From positions 62,001-126,000 of the forward strand of contig NZ_BDCA01000021.1 of assembly GCF_001613265.1 (NCBI RefSeq): a stretch of DNA of 64,000 nucleotides. Reading direction: 5' to 3'. The position numbers and the translations under genes were made by a program. Of this stretch, positions 1 through 7,743 are shown one piece after another. The first letter of the stretch is position 1. Each line of letters starts with the position of its first letter. Source of the DNA: Nocardia vermiculata NBRC 100427 (GTDB taxonomy: Bacteria > Actinomycetota > Actinomycetes > Mycobacteriales > Mycobacteriaceae). Under the pieces are notes generated by a model. It worked only from the letters and a program-made list of their open reading frames with translations. It had not been told where the DNA came from and ran no database searches.

Positions 1-1026
1 GCGGCGGAACAAGACCCCATGTGGGAACAGAATTGCCGCACGACCGGTTTCGGGATCAAGGCTCGCTGCGATGTGCTGGAAGAACGCGTAGTCTGCGCGG
101 CCCTGCGGCGGCACTCCCCAGAGTTTCCGCCCGTAAGGGTCTTTCGCGAACGCTGCCCGATTCCACGCTTTGATCGAGTACGGCGGATTGGCGAGGATGA
201 CGTCGAAGGTCTGCAGCTTGCCGGCTCCGTCGTGAAAAGCAGGCTGCGACAGCGTGTCTCCGTGGGCGATGTGTCCGTCCGTCACCCCGTGCAGAAACAG
301 GTTCATGCGGGCGATGGCGGAGGTGCCGTAGTTGAGTTCCTGGCCGTACAGGCGCAGGTTGCGCCACTCGTCGCCCTGGCGTTTGACCTCGGCGACGGTG
401 GAGATGAGCATGCCACCGGTGCCGCAGGTCGGGTCGTAGACCGATTCGCCGGGGCGTGGTTGCAGCATCATTGTCATCAGGTGGACCAGGGTGCGGTTGG
501 TGTAGAACTCTTGGGCGGTGTGTCCGGAATCGTCGGCGAATTTTTTGATCAGGTATTCGTAGCCGTTGCCCAGTTCGTCTTCGGGCAGGTTGGCGATGGT
601 CAGGGTGCGGGTGGAGAAGTGTTCGATCAGGTCCGCGAGGGTGGAGTCGGGGAGCAGGTTCTTGTTGCCCCAATCGCCGTCGCCGAAAACGCCGGGCAGG
701 GTGTCGGGGTTGGCCGATTCGATCGAGCGCATGGCGTGCAGGATGGTGGCACCGATATTGCTTGTGACGGAACGGATATCGTTCCAGTGGCAGCCGTCGG
801 GGATGGCGAATCGGTGGTTCTCGGGCAGGTCGGCGAGGTCTTCGTCACCGTAGATCCGCGCGGCGGCGGCGTGTTCCTCGTCGTACACGTCGGAGATGCG
901 TTTCAGGAACACCAGCGGGAAAATGTACTGCTTGTAATCGCCGGCGTCGATGAGTCCGCGCAGGACGATGGCGGCGCCCCACAGGTAGGACTCCAGCTCG
1001 CGCTGGCTGATCCGTGTCGTGCTCAT
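1..1026 (-). CDS. hsdM: Type I restriction-modification DNA methylase, second HsdM (3' end outside window)
   Basis: N-terminal 342 residues of an N6-adenine methyltransferase subunit of a type I restriction-modification system; the gene runs off the left edge. It shows the HsdM N-terminal helical domain (start MSTTRISQRELESYL), the SAM-binding motif I DPTCGTGGML near residue 190 and the catalytic motif IV NPPY (ILANPPYSIKAW) near residue 275. The ATG overlaps the stop codon of the upstream hsdM as ATGA, so translation is probably coupled. It is a clear paralogue of that neighbour along the whole visible length, sharing stretches such as KRISDVY, ENHRF and LIEHFST. A specificity (hsdS) and restriction (hsdR) subunit would be expected beyond the left edge but cannot be seen. 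Confidence 0.9.
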   Translation of the reverse strand, partial: MSTTRISQRELESYLWGAAIVLRGLIDAGDYKQYIFPLVFLKRISDVYDEEHAAAARIYGDEDLADLPENHRFAIPDGCHWNDIRSVTSNIGATILHAMRSIESANPDTLPGVFGDGDWGNKNLLPDSTLADLIEHFSTRTLTIANLPEDELGNGYEYLIKKFADDSGHTAQEFYTNRTLVHLMTMMLQPRPGESVYDPTCGTGGMLISTVAEVKRQGDEWRNLRLYGQELNYGTSAIARMNLFLHGVTDGHIAHGDTLSQPAFHDGAGKLQTFDVILANPPYSIKAWNRAAFAKDPYGRKLWGVPPQGRADYAFFQHIAASLDPETGRAAILFPHGVLFRR

Positions 1027-2531
1027 GCCTCGGCCCCCAATCCCCACTTCGCCAATTCGGCTTCCAGGGCGGCGCGCGTGCGCGCGGCGTTCGCCTGGGC
1101 TGCTTCCAGGTTCGCCAGCGCGTCGGCCAGCGTTACAGTCTCGTCGGTGTCGGCCGGTGTCACATACAGCGGGATGTTCAGGTTGTAGCCGTTGGTGGCG
1201 ATCTCCTCGAGTTCGACGACCCGTGCGAAACCGTCCACATCGCAATATGTTTCATACGCCTCGAGCAGTTTCCGCGCGTGTTCGGGCTCGAGGGTGTTCT
1301 GGTTGCGCCCGCGCTTGAACAAGGACTCGCCGTTGATGAACAGCACCCGCCCCTGCTCTTCCGGGGTCTTTCCGCGTCGCAGAATCAACACGCAGGCGGC
1401 GAGACCGGTGCCGTAGAACAGGTTCGGCGCCAGACCGATCACCGCGTCCACCGCATCGGAGTCGAGAATGTGGGTGCGGATCTTCGCTTCGGCTCCCTGT
1501 CGGAACAACGCGCCCTGCGGTAGGACCACCGCGACCCGCCCGTCGTGCGGATCGGCGGAGGTGAGCATGTGCTGCACCCACGCCCAGTCGGCGTATCCTT
1601 TCGGCGGCACGCCGCCGAGTTCGTGCCGGCCCCACTTGTCGGTAGCCCACGCCCCTTCGCCCCAGTTCTTGAGTGAGAACGGCGGATTGGCTACTACACA
1701 ATCGAATTGGGCCAGGTGGTTGCCGCTGAAGAATCCCGGCTCACGCAGGGTGTCTTCCCGGATGATGGTGAAATCCTCGATACCGTGCAGCAGCAGGTTC
1801 ATCCGCGCGATCGCCGAGGTGGTCAGTACCTTCTCCTGGCCGTAGAGCTTGCCCCACAGCGTCTTCGGGCTGCCACCCGCGGCTTTCACGTGCTCGATGA
1901 CCTCGATCAGCATGCCACCGGTGCCGCAGGCCGGGTCGTAGACCGTCTCGCCCTCTACCGGGTCGAGGATGTTGATCAGCAGCGCCACCACCGAGCGCGG
2001 TGTGTAGTACTCGCCGGCCTTCTTGTTCGACTGGTCGGCGAAGCGTTTGATCAGGTACTCGTAGGCGTTGCCGAACACATCCGGCGCCACCGCCGCATTG
2101 GACAGGGTTTTGGTGGAGAAGTGCTCGATCAGATCGGCCAGTTTGCGGTCGGGCAGTTTGTCCTTGTTGGTCCAGTTGGCGCTGCCGAAGATGCCGTAGA
2201 GCGTCTCCGGGTTCGCCTTCTCGATCTCCCGGAACGCCGTCTGCAAGGCGTTGCCGATATTCGCGGTGTGGGCACGCACGTCGTCCCACAGACTTCCGTC
2301 CGGAAGGGAGAACCGGTGGTTCTCGGCGAACGCCGCGAACTCGTGGTCGCCGCCGGACTCCGCCAGCGCCTCGTCGAACTCCTCCAGATACACATCGCTG
2401 ATCCGTTTGAAGAACATCAGCGGGAAGATGTATGCCTTGAAGTCGGCCTGGTCGATACTGCCGCGTAGCAGGTCGGCGGCACGGCCGAGGTACTGTTCCA
2501 GCTCGGACAGGGATATGCGGGCGGTGGTCAC
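1023..2531 (-). CDS. hsdM: Type I restriction-modification DNA methylase, first HsdM
   Basis: Complete 502-residue HsdM methyltransferase subunit, a normal length for the family. The N-terminal helical domain (ARISLSELEQYLG) is followed by SAM motif I DPACGTGGML near residue 205 and catalytic motif IV NPPF (VVANPPFSLKNW) near residue 290. The start chosen is GTG at 2531 because AAGGAG lies 5 nt upstream; an in-frame ATG 15 nt further upstream would put that ribosome binding site inside the gene. The stop overlaps the start of a second hsdM. A perfect inverted repeat lies just upstream of the ribosome binding site. It would modify the recognition site chosen by a specificity subunit, which is not in the window. 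Confidence 0.93.
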   Translation of the reverse strand: MTTARISLSELEQYLGRAADLLRGSIDQADFKAYIFPLMFFKRISDVYLEEFDEALAESGGDHEFAAFAENHRFSLPDGSLWDDVRAHTANIGNALQTAFREIEKANPETLYGIFGSANWTNKDKLPDRKLADLIEHFSTKTLSNAAVAPDVFGNAYEYLIKRFADQSNKKAGEYYTPRSVVALLINILDPVEGETVYDPACGTGGMLIEVIEHVKAAGGSPKTLWGKLYGQEKVLTTSAIARMNLLLHGIEDFTIIREDTLREPGFFSGNHLAQFDCVVANPPFSLKNWGEGAWATDKWGRHELGGVPPKGYADWAWVQHMLTSADPHDGRVAVVLPQGALFRQGAEAKIRTHILDSDAVDAVIGLAPNLFYGTGLAACVLILRRGKTPEEQGRVLFINGESLFKRGRNQNTLEPEHARKLLEAYETYCDVDGFARVVELEEIATNGYNLNIPLYVTPADTDETVTLADALANLEAAQANAARTRAALEAELAKWGLGAEA

Positions 2532-2543
2532 AGCGCTCCTTCG

Positions 2544-2562
2544 CAATGGTCGGTGACCATTG
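2544..2562. promoter_or_regulatory. Perfect inverted repeat in front of the hsdM pair
   Basis: CAATGGTC-ggt-GACCATTG is a perfect 8-bp inverted repeat centred about 20 bp upstream of the hsdM GTG and ending next to its ribosome binding site. It could be an operator for a controller protein or an mRNA hairpin limiting initiation. No binding protein is known from the sequence. Confidence 0.5.
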
Positions 2563-2695
2563 TGTGCCCCCGGTCCGACAGGTTCGCTCGCAGGTCCTAC
2601 GCGGCCCCCGATCAGCCCCTACCGCTGCGCGACGCGCCGACTCCGGGAGCGCGACAACGAGCAGGACGCCGGACGCGGCCCCGAAGCACGGGTGC

Positions 2696-2746
2696 GTAGG
2701 GGCGCTACGCCTGCGAACGCGGGCGGGTAGGGGCGCTACCCCCTAC
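2696..2746. repeat. Direct repeat GTAGGGGCGCTAC (two copies) with a stem-loop
   Basis: Two identical 13-bp copies lie at 2696-2708 and 2727-2739, 31 bp apart. The second extends into a hairpin with arms GTAGGGG and CCCCTAC (2727-2746) covering the stop codon of the DUF397 gene. It may act as a terminator or attenuator for the minus-strand XRE/DUF397 operon. The rest of 2563-2742 holds no gene. Confidence 0.4.
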
Positions 2747-2949
2747 GAGCGTGGGAACCGGCCGTCTCGCACACCGCCGGCGAAGGCATCCCATTCGCCG
2801 GGGGTGAAGACGAGGGCGGGGCCGGTGGGGTTCTTGGAGTCGCGGACTCCGACCATGCCGCCGTCGAGGAAAGCGACCTCGACGCAATCCTTGGTGGCAT
2901 CGCTCTTGGTGCTCTTGAACCACTTGGCTCCGGATAGGTCAACGTTCAT
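2743..2949 (-). CDS. DUF397 domain protein
   Basis: Small 68-residue protein of the DUF397 family, very common in actinomycetes as the partner of XRE-DUF5753 regulators. The signature order W-F-K-S-T-K-S ... CVEVAF ... VGVRDSKNP ... L.FTPGEWDAF is fully present. ATG at 2949 is preferred over GTG at 2955 because GGGAG sits 8 nt upstream of the ATG but only 2 nt from the GTG. It lies 14 nt downstream of the XRE gene, so the two are cotranscribed. DUF397 proteins are thought to modulate the paired regulator (the Streptomyces BldB/WhiJ-type systems); the target here is unknown. Confidence 0.88.
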   Translation of the reverse strand: MNVDLSGAKWFKSTKSDATKDCVEVAFLDGGMVGVRDSKNPTGPALVFTPGEWDAFAGGVRDGRFPRS

Positions 2950-2963
2950 CTGCACAACTCCCT

Positions 2964-3830
2964 TTACCGCCTGCTGCGAAGCAGGTCCCTACTCGCTTGA
3001 GCGTCCAGTGCGGCCGCCTGGATGGCCTCGTAGGCTCGATCGTACCGACGTATGTCGGCTTCCTTCTCCAGATAAATGTCACCCGCAAGGCCAGGAATGA
3101 ACACCACCGGCGGCTCGATGGCGTTGCCCTTGTTGTCTTTTCCGAAGTCCAGAATCGTGAAGACCCCGGTGATCGAGCAGCGTGGGAGTGCTCCCGCGAA
3201 CGGCAAAACTCGCAGCGTCACGTTCGGCTGCGTGCTGAGATCGGCCAGGTGACGACGCTGAGCGTCCATGACCCGGCTCCCACCCACCATCCGGTGCAGC
3301 ACAGTCTCATGCAGGATGACGTTCAGTTGCGCCGGCCGACTCTTCCGTCTGATCAACACCTGGCGTTGCATGCGCAGTCGCACCCGTCGTTCGATATCGG
3401 CATCCGACTCGTCCGGCAGACCCGATTTGATGACCGCGCGAGCGTAATCGGCGGTCTGGAGCAGCCCCGGAACCAGCTCGATCTGGTAGGTCTTCAGACT
3501 ACGGGCAGCTACCTCGAGCCCCATGTACACGTCGAAATTCTCGGGAATCAGGTCGCCGTATTCGTGGTACCAGGACTTCACCTTGGCCTGCTGCGCCAAA
3601 CCGAGCAGCGCCGCGGAGGTAGTGTCATCGGCGTCGTAGATGCGGCACAGGGCTTCCACATCGAGAACCCGAATACGCTCCGCCGAACCCTTTTCGAGCC
3701 GTTGTAACGTGCTCGAGCCCCGCTCGACCAACGTCGCGGCCTCAGCGATCGTCATCCCGGACGCGAACCGCAGCTCGCGCAGGTAGCGGCCGAGCTGCCG
3801 CCGGGGCACTGTCGATTCGAACTTGGGCAT
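2964..3830 (-). CDS. XRE-family transcriptional regulator with DUF5753 domain
   Basis: 288-residue regulator. An N-terminal helix-turn-helix (about residues 8-65: RRQLGRYLRELRFASGMTIAEAA ... STLQRLEKG) is followed by the DUF5753 domain (about 90-275), with the usual ELVPGLLQTADYARAV and VLPFAGA segments. ATG at 3830 is preceded by AGAGGTGG at 4 nt; the longer open frame upstream has no support. It heads a two-gene operon with the DUF397 gene and is divergent from an operon of three very small genes, which is a plausible target. Many such pairs control development or secondary metabolism; no such target can be named here. Confidence 0.9.
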   Translation of the reverse strand: MPKFESTVPRRQLGRYLRELRFASGMTIAEAATLVERGSSTLQRLEKGSAERIRVLDVEALCRIYDADDTTSAALLGLAQQAKVKSWYHEYGDLIPENFDVYMGLEVAARSLKTYQIELVPGLLQTADYARAVIKSGLPDESDADIERRVRLRMQRQVLIRRKSRPAQLNVILHETVLHRMVGGSRVMDAQRRHLADLSTQPNVTLRVLPFAGALPRCSITGVFTILDFGKDNKGNAIEPPVVFIPGLAGDIYLEKEADIRRYDRAYEAIQAAALDAQASRDLLRSRR

Positions 3831-4052
3831 CGGTCCACCTCTTTGGGTTTCGGTCGCGCAGTGGCTGGATTCGGAGCGATGTGCCGGTGAGCATCGGCAT
3901 GGGGGTCCCTGGTTGATTGTGCGACAAGCCATGGACCAGGCGCTGGGGAATGGGGCAATTTCTTTTGGGCAGTTCGTAAACGCTTGTCCCCCAGCATCGG
4001 ACGGTGTGTTCTGAACCGCGCCCAAGCCGGCCACACAAGGAGATCGAACCCT
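3831..4052. other. Divergent intergenic region, XRE regulator / small-gene operon
   Basis: 222 bp without a gene, between the start of the XRE regulator and the first small gene on the plus strand. It must hold both promoters. It is locally less GC-rich around 3955-3990, but no convincing operator was seen. Confidence 0.5.
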
Positions 4053-4403
4053 ATGCGCCCTCCACCGATCGCGGATACTTTCGTTTCCACGTCGGGCATC
4101 TGCGAACACTCGGTAATCGACCTCGCTCACGCGTTGATGCAGGTACATCGCGACTGTCGCGTCCAGCACTGCGCGTGGAAACAGGTCGCCTACCGCACGC
4201 TGGTGCACTACCGGCGACTGCAACCGCCACGCTGGAGCCCGCGCGAACGCGCACATCTACGAGGCGTCGAATTCCCGGTTAGCGCAGCGGATTACAGCAC
4301 CTTTACGCACAACGAGGTACCGGTTGCGACCTTCGAGCAGGTACTCGCCGGCCTGAACGAACTCGCGAACGACGCGCGCCACCACGACAGATCCGACCGG
4401 TGA
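4053..4403 (+). CDS. Small uncharacterised protein with an HR...C..KQ motif
   Basis: 116-residue soluble protein of unknown function, first of three small genes. ATG at 4053 is preceded by AAGGAG at 10 nt. The middle part carries ALMQVHRDCRVQHCAWKQ followed by L.HYRRLQPP, which matches a segment of the next gene product (WMQLHRKHDCPRKQAAF ... RIQPD). The two therefore look like diverged copies of the same short domain. No signal peptide or membrane segment is present. The C-terminal third is hydrophilic. The divergent XRE/DUF397 pair is the likely regulator. Confidence 0.65.
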   Translation: MRPPPIADTFVSTSGICEHSVIDLAHALMQVHRDCRVQHCAWKQVAYRTLVHYRRLQPPRWSPRERAHLRGVEFPVSAADYSTFTHNEVPVATFEQVLAGLNELANDARHHDRSDR

Positions 4404-4406
4404 GCG

Positions 4407-4619
4407 ATGGCAGCCCACTCCTACACCTGGCCGGACCAGTGGAGCTGTACCCGCCCGAACCAGCCCTTCACCCTCGACGACGCGCACACCTGGATGCAGC
4501 TCCATCGCAAACACGATTGCCCCCGCAAGCAGGCAGCCTTCGCCGCCCTCGTCGCCGCCGGTCGCATCCAGCCCGACTCCAGCCGCCGAAACCCCCTATG
4601 GAGTAGCCACGATGACTGA
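4407..4619 (+). CDS. Small uncharacterised protein, paralogue of the preceding gene
   Basis: 70-residue protein starting 3 nt after the previous stop. Almost the whole protein is the short domain shared with its neighbour: a W-S-C-T-R stretch, then WMQLHRKHDCPRKQAAFAAL and GRIQPD. Two Cys and several Arg/His/Lys suggest metal or nucleic-acid binding, but this is only a guess. It overlaps the next gene by 8 nt. Confidence 0.65.
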   Translation: MAAHSYTWPDQWSCTRPNQPFTLDDAHTWMQLHRKHDCPRKQAAFAALVAAGRIQPDSSRRNPLWSSHDD

Positions 4620-4824
4620 TCCCACTGCGAAGCACGCTCCCGCAGAACATGATCCGGATCTCGATCGAATCCGCGCGCTCACCACACGCGCCGAACGTGC
4701 CGGATACGTTCTCGTCCGCAGCGCCCTCCCGCGCTACGAATGGAAACTGCTGGACAACGAATACCGCGAGGACATTTTCTCCTCCACCGACCTCGAGCGA
4801 ATCGAGCAGTGGCTCGAGTCATGA
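4612..4824 (+). CDS. Small uncharacterised protein (70 aa)
   Basis: Third gene of the small operon; its ATG lies inside the end of the preceding gene. After an acidic N-terminus it contains AGYVLVRSALPRYEWKLLDNE and a C-terminal LERIEQWLES helix. This resembles short actinobacterial orphan proteins of unknown role. There is no membrane segment. Its 3' end overlaps by 6 nt the 3' end of the convergent gene at 4819-5220. Confidence 0.65.
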   Translation: MTDPTAKHAPAEHDPDLDRIRALTTRAERAGYVLVRSALPRYEWKLLDNEYREDIFSSTDLERIEQWLES

Positions 4825-5220
4825 ACCGTTTCGGTCGGCGTGCTCGCGAAGCTCGGCCCGCAGTTCCTCGATCTGCTCGACCTCCGCCATCGCCTGGCCG
4901 TGCGCGCCCTGCGCATACGCGACCAGGGCGAGCATCGCGGACTCGAGCGGATCACCCTCGGGACCCAATTTCGCCAGCCGAGAAGCCATCAAACCGGCGA
5001 GACCCACCATATTCAGCCCCTCGGGCCGTGCCACGGGCAAAGCGTTCCACCAGATACCGGCGGTACTCGCGGCCAGCTCCGCCGACGCATCGGCGAAACG
5101 CCGCCAGATCTCGGCATAGGCATCGATGTATTCCTCGGGCGTCGCGGGAAGGCGAAGGTCCTGGTCTCCCTGGTTGTCGTCGGAACAGGACTCGATCGAA
5201 TTCTGGGGGCCGTCCGGCAT
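4819..5220 (-). CDS. Uncharacterised acidic helical protein (133 aa)
   Basis: Function not recognised. The N-terminus is acidic and Gln/Asn/Asp-rich, and the rest is predicted mainly helical by its heptad-like pattern: EEYIDAYAEIWRRFADASAEL, then MVALVAYAQ-type hydrophobic stretches and a charged C-terminal helix EQIEELRAELREHADR. There are no Cys pairs, catalytic motif or signal peptide. It is convergent with the three small genes and divergent from the ESX-associated locus that begins at 5353, so it may belong with that locus. Confidence 0.6.
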   Translation of the reverse strand: MPDGPQNSIESCSDDNQGDQDLRLPATPEEYIDAYAEIWRRFADASAELAASTAGIWWNALPVARPEGLNMVGLAGLMASRLAKLGPEGDPLESAMLALVAYAQGAHGQAMAEVEQIEELRAELREHADRNGS

Positions 5221-5306
5221 GGTGTCACGGTAGCAACGACAGCGGAGGGCGGCCCGGGGTCGTGTTAGCCTGACGGCACGTCCAACGCTGTCTGAGGGGG
5301 AATCTC

Positions 5307-5366
5307 ATGGCTGATGTGATGACGGGTTGTGTCCCGTTCGGCGGGAGCCATCATGGCATTGGGTAG
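5307..5366 (+). other. Short upstream ORF (19 codons) ahead of the WXG100-like gene
   Basis: ATG at 5307 is preceded by a strong purine-rich ribosome binding site (GAGGGGG at 6 nt). It opens a 19-codon frame, MADVMTGCVPFGGSHHGIG, that ends at 5366 and overlaps the ATG of the next gene at 5353. It may be a leader peptide coupling translation to the WXG100-like gene, or the remnant of an N-terminus displaced by a frameshift. Confidence 0.4.
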
Positions 5367-5730
5367 AGAAGCAGCGGCCGAGCTGTGGGACGCCGCCTCC
5401 GGGGGACGATTCAAACTCGATCCCGAGGCGGCTCGCGAGGTCGCGGGACATTACGAGTGGTTCGCTGAGGAGATGGGCGAGCGTCGGCAGGACGTGGAGC
5501 GTTTGCAACGCCTCGGTGGGTTCGGCGGCTTCGATTCAGCGCAGCATTTACAGCGCGGATTTGAGAACAAGGCTCGCCAGGCGTTCGATGCTTACAAAGC
5601 GGCCGAGGAATCCGCGCACCGTATGGCGGCGGCGATATACCAGGCAGCCGGGTTGATCGACGAGGTGGAGGCATCGAATGCGGCGGCGATCGAAGCAGCG
5701 AATCGGACCATGCCCGATGCGAAGCCGTAG
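5353..5730 (+). CDS. WXG100-like ESX (type VII secretion) protein
   Basis: 125-residue all-helical protein of the ESAT-6-like size class. Two long helices flank a turn GGFGGFD near residue 57, where canonical members have Trp-x-Gly. The C-terminal helix contains YKAAEE, fitting the YxxxD/E type VII export signal, here with Glu. ATG at 5353 has GGGAG at 5 nt. It begins a four-gene run with a DUF3558 lipoprotein, a PPE-like protein and EspG, an arrangement typical of ESX accessory loci. No membrane components of an ESX machine are present in the window, so export must use a machine encoded elsewhere. Confidence 0.72.
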   Translation: MALGREAAAELWDAASGGRFKLDPEAAREVAGHYEWFAEEMGERRQDVERLQRLGGFGGFDSAQHLQRGFENKARQAFDAYKAAEESAHRMAAAIYQAAGLIDEVEASNAAAIEAANRTMPDAKP

Positions 5731-6361
5731 CGCGCTGCCTCGAATTCCCGTGTTTGCCGCCGGTCTGGCACTGGTGTGTTCGGTCTCGGCGTGCGGCAAC
5801 AACAGCTCTACCCCCGAGGCCGCCAGTCAACCGACCACGGCCACAGCTACGACTACAACGACATCAACGCCACCAACGTTGACCGCCTCCAAGTTGCAGC
5901 CGCCATCACAGGACAACGAATACGCCGAATCGTCCGGCAGGCCGAAGGTCGTCTTCGACCCGTGCACGTGGGTTCCGGACTCCGCGGTCAGCTCGCTCGG
6001 ATTGGACCCGTCGACGAGAGAACGTGGCAACGACATGGTTGCCGAATACACGTTCCTTACTTGTGATGTGAGCAATCAGGACGAGTCGCTCCAGCTGGAT
6101 TCCGGCAATGTCACGCTGGACGAGGTGCGAAAAAAGTACGCAGGCCGAACCCAGGATATGTCCATCAACGGTCGCAACGCGGTGCTCACCCCGAACAAGA
6201 CCGCCTCCGACGATTGCTCGATCGACATGGAAACCAAAGCCGGCTACTTCGGCGTCACGGTCATCGTCTCGACACCGGGTGGCCTCAAAGGTATGAAGCC
6301 CTGCGACAACATCGTCCACATCGCGGAAACCCTCGAGCCCTACATCGGTGAGGGCAACTGA
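5717..6361 (+). CDS. DUF3558 lipoprotein
   Basis: 214-residue exported lipoprotein. The signal peptide ends in the lipobox VSAC (Cys about residue 25 from ATG 5717), followed by a Ser/Thr-rich linker. The DUF3558 domain then follows, with its usual start FDPCTWVPD and four further Cys in TFLTCDV, DDCSID and KPCDNI. The start at 5717 overlaps the end of the WXG100-like gene by 14 nt, and the stop overlaps the next ATG (TGATG). DUF3558 lipoproteins often accompany ESX substrates in Nocardia; their biochemical role is unknown. Confidence 0.85.
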   Translation: MRSRSALPRIPVFAAGLALVCSVSACGNNSSTPEAASQPTTATATTTTTSTPPTLTASKLQPPSQDNEYAESSGRPKVVFDPCTWVPDSAVSSLGLDPSTRERGNDMVAEYTFLTCDVSNQDESLQLDSGNVTLDEVRKKYAGRTQDMSINGRNAVLTPNKTASDDCSIDMETKAGYFGVTVIVSTPGGLKGMKPCDNIVHIAETLEPYIGEGN

Positions 6362-7740
6362 TGGGTCCGCAGCCTGGCAGTACCCCGCCGATCATCGGCC
6401 TCACCGAGGCCGCAGCCGCGGGTGATATCTCGCTGGACCCCTCGCTCGTCCCGAAAGCCGATGCGGCGAAGTTCTATCAGAGCTCAGCCGCCGAAGCGGC
6501 CGCGGTGGCCGGAAACGCCGACCACGATGCCGATTACATCCCCGACGGGGTGATGGAATTCTTCCGGGGCATGCGTCACCAGGAAATTCTCGACGGCGTC
6601 GCGACCATGCTGCCCGGTGTCATGCACACCACCGCGCAGACCTGGAAGAAGATCGCCGACGCCACCTTGTTCAACACCATGGGCCTGAATGCCAAGGTGC
6701 GCAAAAGCATTGCGGGAGGCTGGGACGGTGCGGCCGCCGATGCCGTCACGGCGGCGACGACCCGGTTCACCAATCAGATGTCGGAAATGCACAATGTCAC
6801 CCAGAGTGTGATGGGGCGGATCGAGGCCGTGGCCTACGGCGCCGACGTGGTGACCAAACAGGTGCCACCGATCCCGCCGGTGCAACCCGTACCCGCGGTG
6901 CCCGGGGCGGAGAGTCCGAAGGATGCCGTCGCCGGAGTCACGGCGTCCTCATCGGAAGAGCAGACCGCGCAGTGGGCAATGGTCAACCATTACGTGCCGA
7001 CCTATCGAGCTGCGGGCCAGCAGGTTCCGATGTTCGTGCCACCCACGGCTCCCGACGACGAAGGCGGTGACAATCCACCGGGCGTCGTGGGCCGGGTGCC
7101 CGGCGGTACCGGAGGACCGGTCGACGGTCCGGGTACCGACAACCAGTCCGGCCCCGAAGACCACAGCGACACCGCCGACCAGAACAGCGGCGATGACCAG
7201 CAAGCCGGAACCGATCCGGCCTCGACTGACGCGGCTTCGAACCAAACCTCACCAGCCGCGAACACCCAGCGGCCCACCTCCACGACCGCGGCCGGGCTCG
7301 ATCCGACGGCAACAACGCCCGCCGACGTAAATACCTCGGCCACGGGCACAGGACCTGGCGGAATGCCCGGATACAGCCGGACCGGCGGTCCGGGCAGCAC
7401 CCGCGGTCCGGGTAGCAACGGCGGCCCGAGCGGCCCCGGTGGTCCGGGCCGCAGTGTGCCTGGTGTGCCGGGTGCCGGAAACCCTGTCGCCAACCCCGGC
7501 TTCCTCGGACGCCCGGCGGCGGCAGCGGGCACGTCGGGACTGCCCGGCATGGGCATGCCGGGCGCTCGAGGTAAAGGCGAAGAAGACAAGGAACGCAAGG
7601 GCGATCCCGATCTGCTCGTGCACGAGCGCAACAAGATCGACCTCATCGGCGACCCGACTCCGGCAGTGCCGCCGGTATTCGGTGCCGACCCGCACGACGC
7701 TACGCCCGAACGGCGAAAGCAGACCGAGAGCGACTGGTAA
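6361..7740 (+). CDS. PPE-like ESX substrate with Pro/Gly-rich C-terminal tail
   Basis: 459-residue protein. Residues about 30-165 form a helical PPE/WXG-like domain with GGWDGAAADAV (WxG at about 120), followed by a Pro-rich linker. From about residue 235 to 430 the tail is low-complexity, rich in Gly, Pro, Thr, Asp and Asn, with PGGTGG, GPGGPG and PGVPG repeats. The last ~45 residues are charged. There is no signal peptide, consistent with type VII export. The directly following EspG-type gene would be its cytosolic chaperone. The partner for heterodimer formation is probably the WXG100-like protein two genes upstream. Confidence 0.75.
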   Translation: MGPQPGSTPPIIGLTEAAAAGDISLDPSLVPKADAAKFYQSSAAEAAAVAGNADHDADYIPDGVMEFFRGMRHQEILDGVATMLPGVMHTTAQTWKKIADATLFNTMGLNAKVRKSIAGGWDGAAADAVTAATTRFTNQMSEMHNVTQSVMGRIEAVAYGADVVTKQVPPIPPVQPVPAVPGAESPKDAVAGVTASSSEEQTAQWAMVNHYVPTYRAAGQQVPMFVPPTAPDDEGGDNPPGVVGRVPGGTGGPVDGPGTDNQSGPEDHSDTADQNSGDDQQAGTDPASTDAASNQTSPAANTQRPTSTTAAGLDPTATTPADVNTSATGTGPGGMPGYSRTGGPGSTRGPGSNGGPSGPGGPGRSVPGVPGAGNPVANPGFLGRPAAAAGTSGLPGMGMPGARGKGEEDKERKGDPDLLVHERNKIDLIGDPTPAVPPVFGADPHDATPERRKQTESDW

Positions 7741-7743
7741 CGC

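Noticed and set aside
19..1188. Long plus-strand open frame over the hsdM genes
   Set aside because: It is the antisense of two clear methylase genes; no start signal or recognisable protein on the plus strand.
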